Source: Spirochaetia bacterium UBA5368
GTDB lineage: Bacteria > Spirochaetota > UBA4802 > UBA5368
Assembly (NCBI GenBank): GCA_002407865.1
Contig: DHPI01000004.1
Span: forward strand, 44,563 to 52,432
Reading direction: 5' to 3'
Length of the DNA stretch: 7,870 nt
Shown: positions 5,679-7,870 of the stretch, piece after piece
How the letters are laid out: every line of letters begins with the position of its first letter
How positions within the stretch are numbered: the first letter of the stretch is position 1
Notes under the pieces: generated by a model
Databases searched by the model: none
Told to the model about the DNA's origin: nothing
What the model saw: only the letters and a program-made list of their open reading frames with translations
Program-made: the position numbers and the translations under genes

Positions 5679-7870
5679 ATGAACCGTGTTGCGTCATTTA
5701 TTATCGCCCTGCATTTCAGATATCCGTTTGTACGCCAGTTGCTGTGGGCGTGCTGCATCGTCATAACGGCGGGCGTCGTGTTCCTTGCAGGATTCAAGGG
5801 AAGCCGCGTCGATACGCTCCCCGTGGGATGGGAAAAGAGTTTTACCGTCAGCCAGCCGGCCATTGCGGCGAAGAATATCCACCTGGCGTCGCGCGGAAAT
5901 TTCATCGCCGCCGTGTACGAGGGCGTCGAGAAAAGGGCGCATAAAATCTACGCGGTGCTTTCGTTTAATGGGGGAAAGTCGTTTCTGCAGCCGGTCGTGA
6001 TAGCCGACGTGGCGCCCGATATAGATCACCTGCCGCGCGTCGCTGTTTCGGGCACGGGCCACGTGGCCGTCGTATGGCAGAACCTTGAGCAGGATGATTC
6101 CAATACGCGCGTCTTTTATTCACTCTCCATGGATATGGGGGCCTCCTGGTCTCCGCCGGTGAGGGTCTTTATGCCATCGGATTTTGAAATGCTGCCGCAG
6201 ATTCTCTACGATGACAGAAACGTGATGCACCTCTTCTACCACGGCCATTCGAAAAACGTCTTCAACCTGTATCACGCCGTCAGCGCCGATGAAAAAACAT
6301 TCGATGCTCCGCGTGCGCTTGCCGGAATGGAAGAACTGCGTGGAGCTTTTTTCCCGGCGGTGTCCGTTTCCAGAAGCGATATATATGTCGTATGGCAGGG
6401 GAAGGGGGAGATGAGAGGAGTGCTTTCCGACGACCTCTATTATATGCATTCAGGTAACTACGGTAAAAGCTGGGGCACTCCGGAGAAAATTACGCGAAGC
6501 GCGGCCAACGATGCGGCGCCGTCGCTTTTCATGTACAGGGACGTTCTGTATTGCGCATATCAAAACAATGACGAGCGCAGCTGGGCAATCAAACTTCTTC
6601 GGGGTTTCAACCGCGGCGACACCTGGGACGAGAAGCCGATGACCGTGTCTCAGACAAACGCAAACTGTTATTCTCCGGGTGTGACTTCCGGAAAAAACGA
6701 AGAGCTCGTTGTCCTCTGGTACGATACCCGCGATGTCGCGCCATCGATCGTCGCGCGCAAGTACCTGATCCCCGAGCGGAGGTTTTCTTCGGAAAGCGTG
6801 CTTTCTCCCGTGAGGGCGGCGTCGCGCAAGCCTGTCGCCGTGACGGTGAACAACACCATCATCGTAATGTGGGAGGAGGCGGGGCGCGTGTTCGCGAAGT
6901 ATTCCGATATCAACGTTGAGCCGCCGGTCGTGTATTCGGCGACGAACCCGGAAAATGCGTGGTCGCGGCGCGCCGACGCCATGATGCAATGGAATTCGCC
7001 TGACGACGATTCTGGGATTGCCGGCTACGCGGTGATTGTGAACAAGATCCCCGATTTTATACCGACCGTGCAGAATCTCGAAAGCAATGTGAAGCTCTAT
7101 CGCGTAGCCGATCTTGACGACGGGGTGTCGTATTTCCATATACGCGCTGTCGACGGCGCCGGCAACTACAGCAGAACCGTGCATTACAAACTGCAGGTGA
7201 GCCGCTCGCCGCTGCCCGCCCCCGTGGTAGTGTCGCCGACGCACCCCGAAGGAAAAGAAGCGCTCCTGCGGACGCCGGTATTCCGCTGGTCAATCGATGG
7301 CAGAGACCGCTTGAAGGGTTTTCTCTACAGTATGTCAAAGAATACGGCGGAACGGCCTTCAAAGTTCACCAACGATTTTGAAACGACATTTCACAACCTG
7401 GATGACGGTCGTTACTTCTTCAGCATCGCGGCCGTCGATAGAACGAATACCGTATCGCGGGTTGCCACCTACGAAATAATTATCAACAAAGCCGAATCGA
7501 TCGACGCGTCGGTATACGAACGGATTGCGAAGGGGCTCGCGCCGATAGTTAGAGAGGTCGAGAAAATTGCGGCGCCCACAGTTCCGTATTGTATAATAAA
7601 TCTTCCATTCGATAGCGCGCACCCGTACGACAAAGACGCTTTTAACGCGATCATTACCGCCAGGAATATCCCCGCCGATTCGATGGCGGGCTACTCGGTA
7701 TCGCTCGATACGAAAAAAACCGAGCCTCGAAAAAGCGTCAATGTGCGCAACAACATCATCAGCCTTACAGGCCTGAAAAATGGCGCATATTATCTTTCGG
7801 TGCGCGGGCGATATGCCCGAATCGAAGGCGGACGGAAGGTTTACTACTGGACGGCGCCGTCGGTGAAATC
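5679..7870 (+). CDS. Membrane-anchored Asp-box beta-propeller protein with Ig/FnIII-like domains (3' end outside window)
   Basis: The frame runs open from ATG 5679 to the right edge (730 codons). Residues 21-38 form one hydrophobic span with Arg14 and Arg19 before it, as in a signal anchor that places the rest outside the cytoplasm. Residues about 60-410 form a propeller. Asp-box-like turns occur at SFNGGKSF (95-102), SMDMGASW (150-157), SADEKTF (202-208), SGNYGKSW (258-265), FNRGDTW (310-316) and a degenerate one near 369, about one per 51-57 residues, so six blades as in sialidase/BNR folds. Sialidase catalytic residues were not identifiable, so a binding or scaffold role is more likely. 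Three FnIII/Ig-like modules follow (about 413-507, 511-603 and 636 onward), marked by YFHIRAVDGAGN, YFFSIAAVDRTN and YYLSVRGRY. No Shine-Dalgarno precedes 5679. An in-frame ATG at 5619, after a stop at 5610, would add 20 residues. The gene is divergent from the LysM operon. Confidence 0.85.
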   Translation, partial: MNRVASFIIALHFRYPFVRQLLWACCIVITAGVVFLAGFKGSRVDTLPVGWEKSFTVSQPAIAAKNIHLASRGNFIAAVYEGVEKRAHKIYAVLSFNGGKSFLQPVVIADVAPDIDHLPRVAVSGTGHVAVVWQNLEQDDSNTRVFYSLSMDMGASWSPPVRVFMPSDFEMLPQILYDDRNVMHLFYHGHSKNVFNLYHAVSADEKTFDAPRALAGMEELRGAFFPAVSVSRSDIYVVWQGKGEMRGVLSDDLYYMHSGNYGKSWGTPEKITRSAANDAAPSLFMYRDVLYCAYQNNDERSWAIKLLRGFNRGDTWDEKPMTVSQTNANCYSPGVTSGKNEELVVLWYDTRDVAPSIVARKYLIPERRFSSESVLSPVRAASRKPVAVTVNNTIIVMWEEAGRVFAKYSDINVEPPVVYSATNPENAWSRRADAMMQWNSPDDDSGIAGYAVIVNKIPDFIPTVQNLESNVKLYRVADLDDGVSYFHIRAVDGAGNYSRTVHYKLQVSRSPLPAPVVVSPTHPEGKEALLRTPVFRWSIDGRDRLKGFLYSMSKNTAERPSKFTNDFETTFHNLDDGRYFFSIAAVDRTNTVSRVATYEIIINKAESIDASVYERIAKGLAPIVREVEKIAAPTVPYCIINLPFDSAHPYDKDAFNAIITARNIPADSMAGYSVSLDTKKTEPRKSVNVRNNIISLTGLKNGAYYLSVRGRYARIEGGRKVYYWTAPSVK

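Noticed and set aside
5679..5760. Possible lipoprotein signal (Leu-Trp-Ala-Cys) in the propeller protein
   Set aside because: The hydrophobic stretch continues past the Cys instead of ending before it, and Trp does not fit the lipobox, so a signal anchor is more likely.
5679..6910. Calling the propeller protein a sialidase
   Set aside because: Asp boxes are structural and occur in many propellers; the catalytic Arg triad and nucleophile could not be identified.
6450..7244. A 264-codon minus-strand open frame opposite the propeller gene
   Set aside because: The product is His/Arg/Val-rich shadow text. The plus strand here encodes regular Asp-box and FnIII-like motifs without a stop.
1..7870. 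CRISPR arrays, tandem repeats, insertion-sequence ends, tRNA or rRNA genes
   Set aside because: None was seen on either strand by reading; no direct repeats of regular spacing and no transposase-like frame.

Overview
This 7.9-kb window comes from a bacterial chromosome of moderate GC content. No rRNA, tRNA, CRISPR array or insertion sequence is visible. The mix of an HDOD regulator, a metallo-hydrolase, a deacetylase-fold enzyme, a membrane LysM protein and a large anchored beta-propeller/Ig-like protein suits a Gram-negative-type bacterium. The style of the LysM and propeller proteins suggests a spirochaete or relative. That is an impression only, because there is no marker gene here.

Layout. 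(1) Bases 3-1377, plus strand: the C-terminal part of an HDOD-domain protein, then 4 nt later a complete metallo-beta-lactamase-fold hydrolase. (2) Bases 1374-2177, minus strand: a compact histone-deacetylase-superfamily enzyme. It converges on the hydrolase so tightly that both stop codons lie in one TTAA palindrome, and it has a clear sigma-70-type promoter (TTGACA-17-TATCAT) upstream. (3) Bases 2178-2370: a short intergenic stretch with that promoter, the terminator of the next operon and a doubtful 40-codon plus-strand ORF. (4) Bases 2371-5284, minus strand: a two-gene operon. A 774-residue protein (about 600 unrecognised residues, one membrane span, LysM-type C-terminus) is followed 4 nt later by an unrecognised 194-residue protein. 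(5) Bases 5285-5678: no intact gene, but the minus strand holds what looks like the C-terminal half of a PTS EIIA-type domain, probably a gene remnant. (6) Bases 5679-7870, plus strand, running off the window: a signal-anchored protein with a six-bladed Asp-box (sialidase/BNR-like) propeller followed by three fibronectin-III/Ig-like modules.

How the parts relate. The HDOD protein and hydrolase look translationally coupled and may share a signalling role. The LysM protein and its small partner form a second unit, probably at the cell envelope. The propeller protein is divergent from that operon and is also envelope-located, but nothing in the sequence ties the two functionally. The most novel material is the 600-residue N-terminal part of the LysM protein, its small partner, and the decayed EIIA region between the divergent units.
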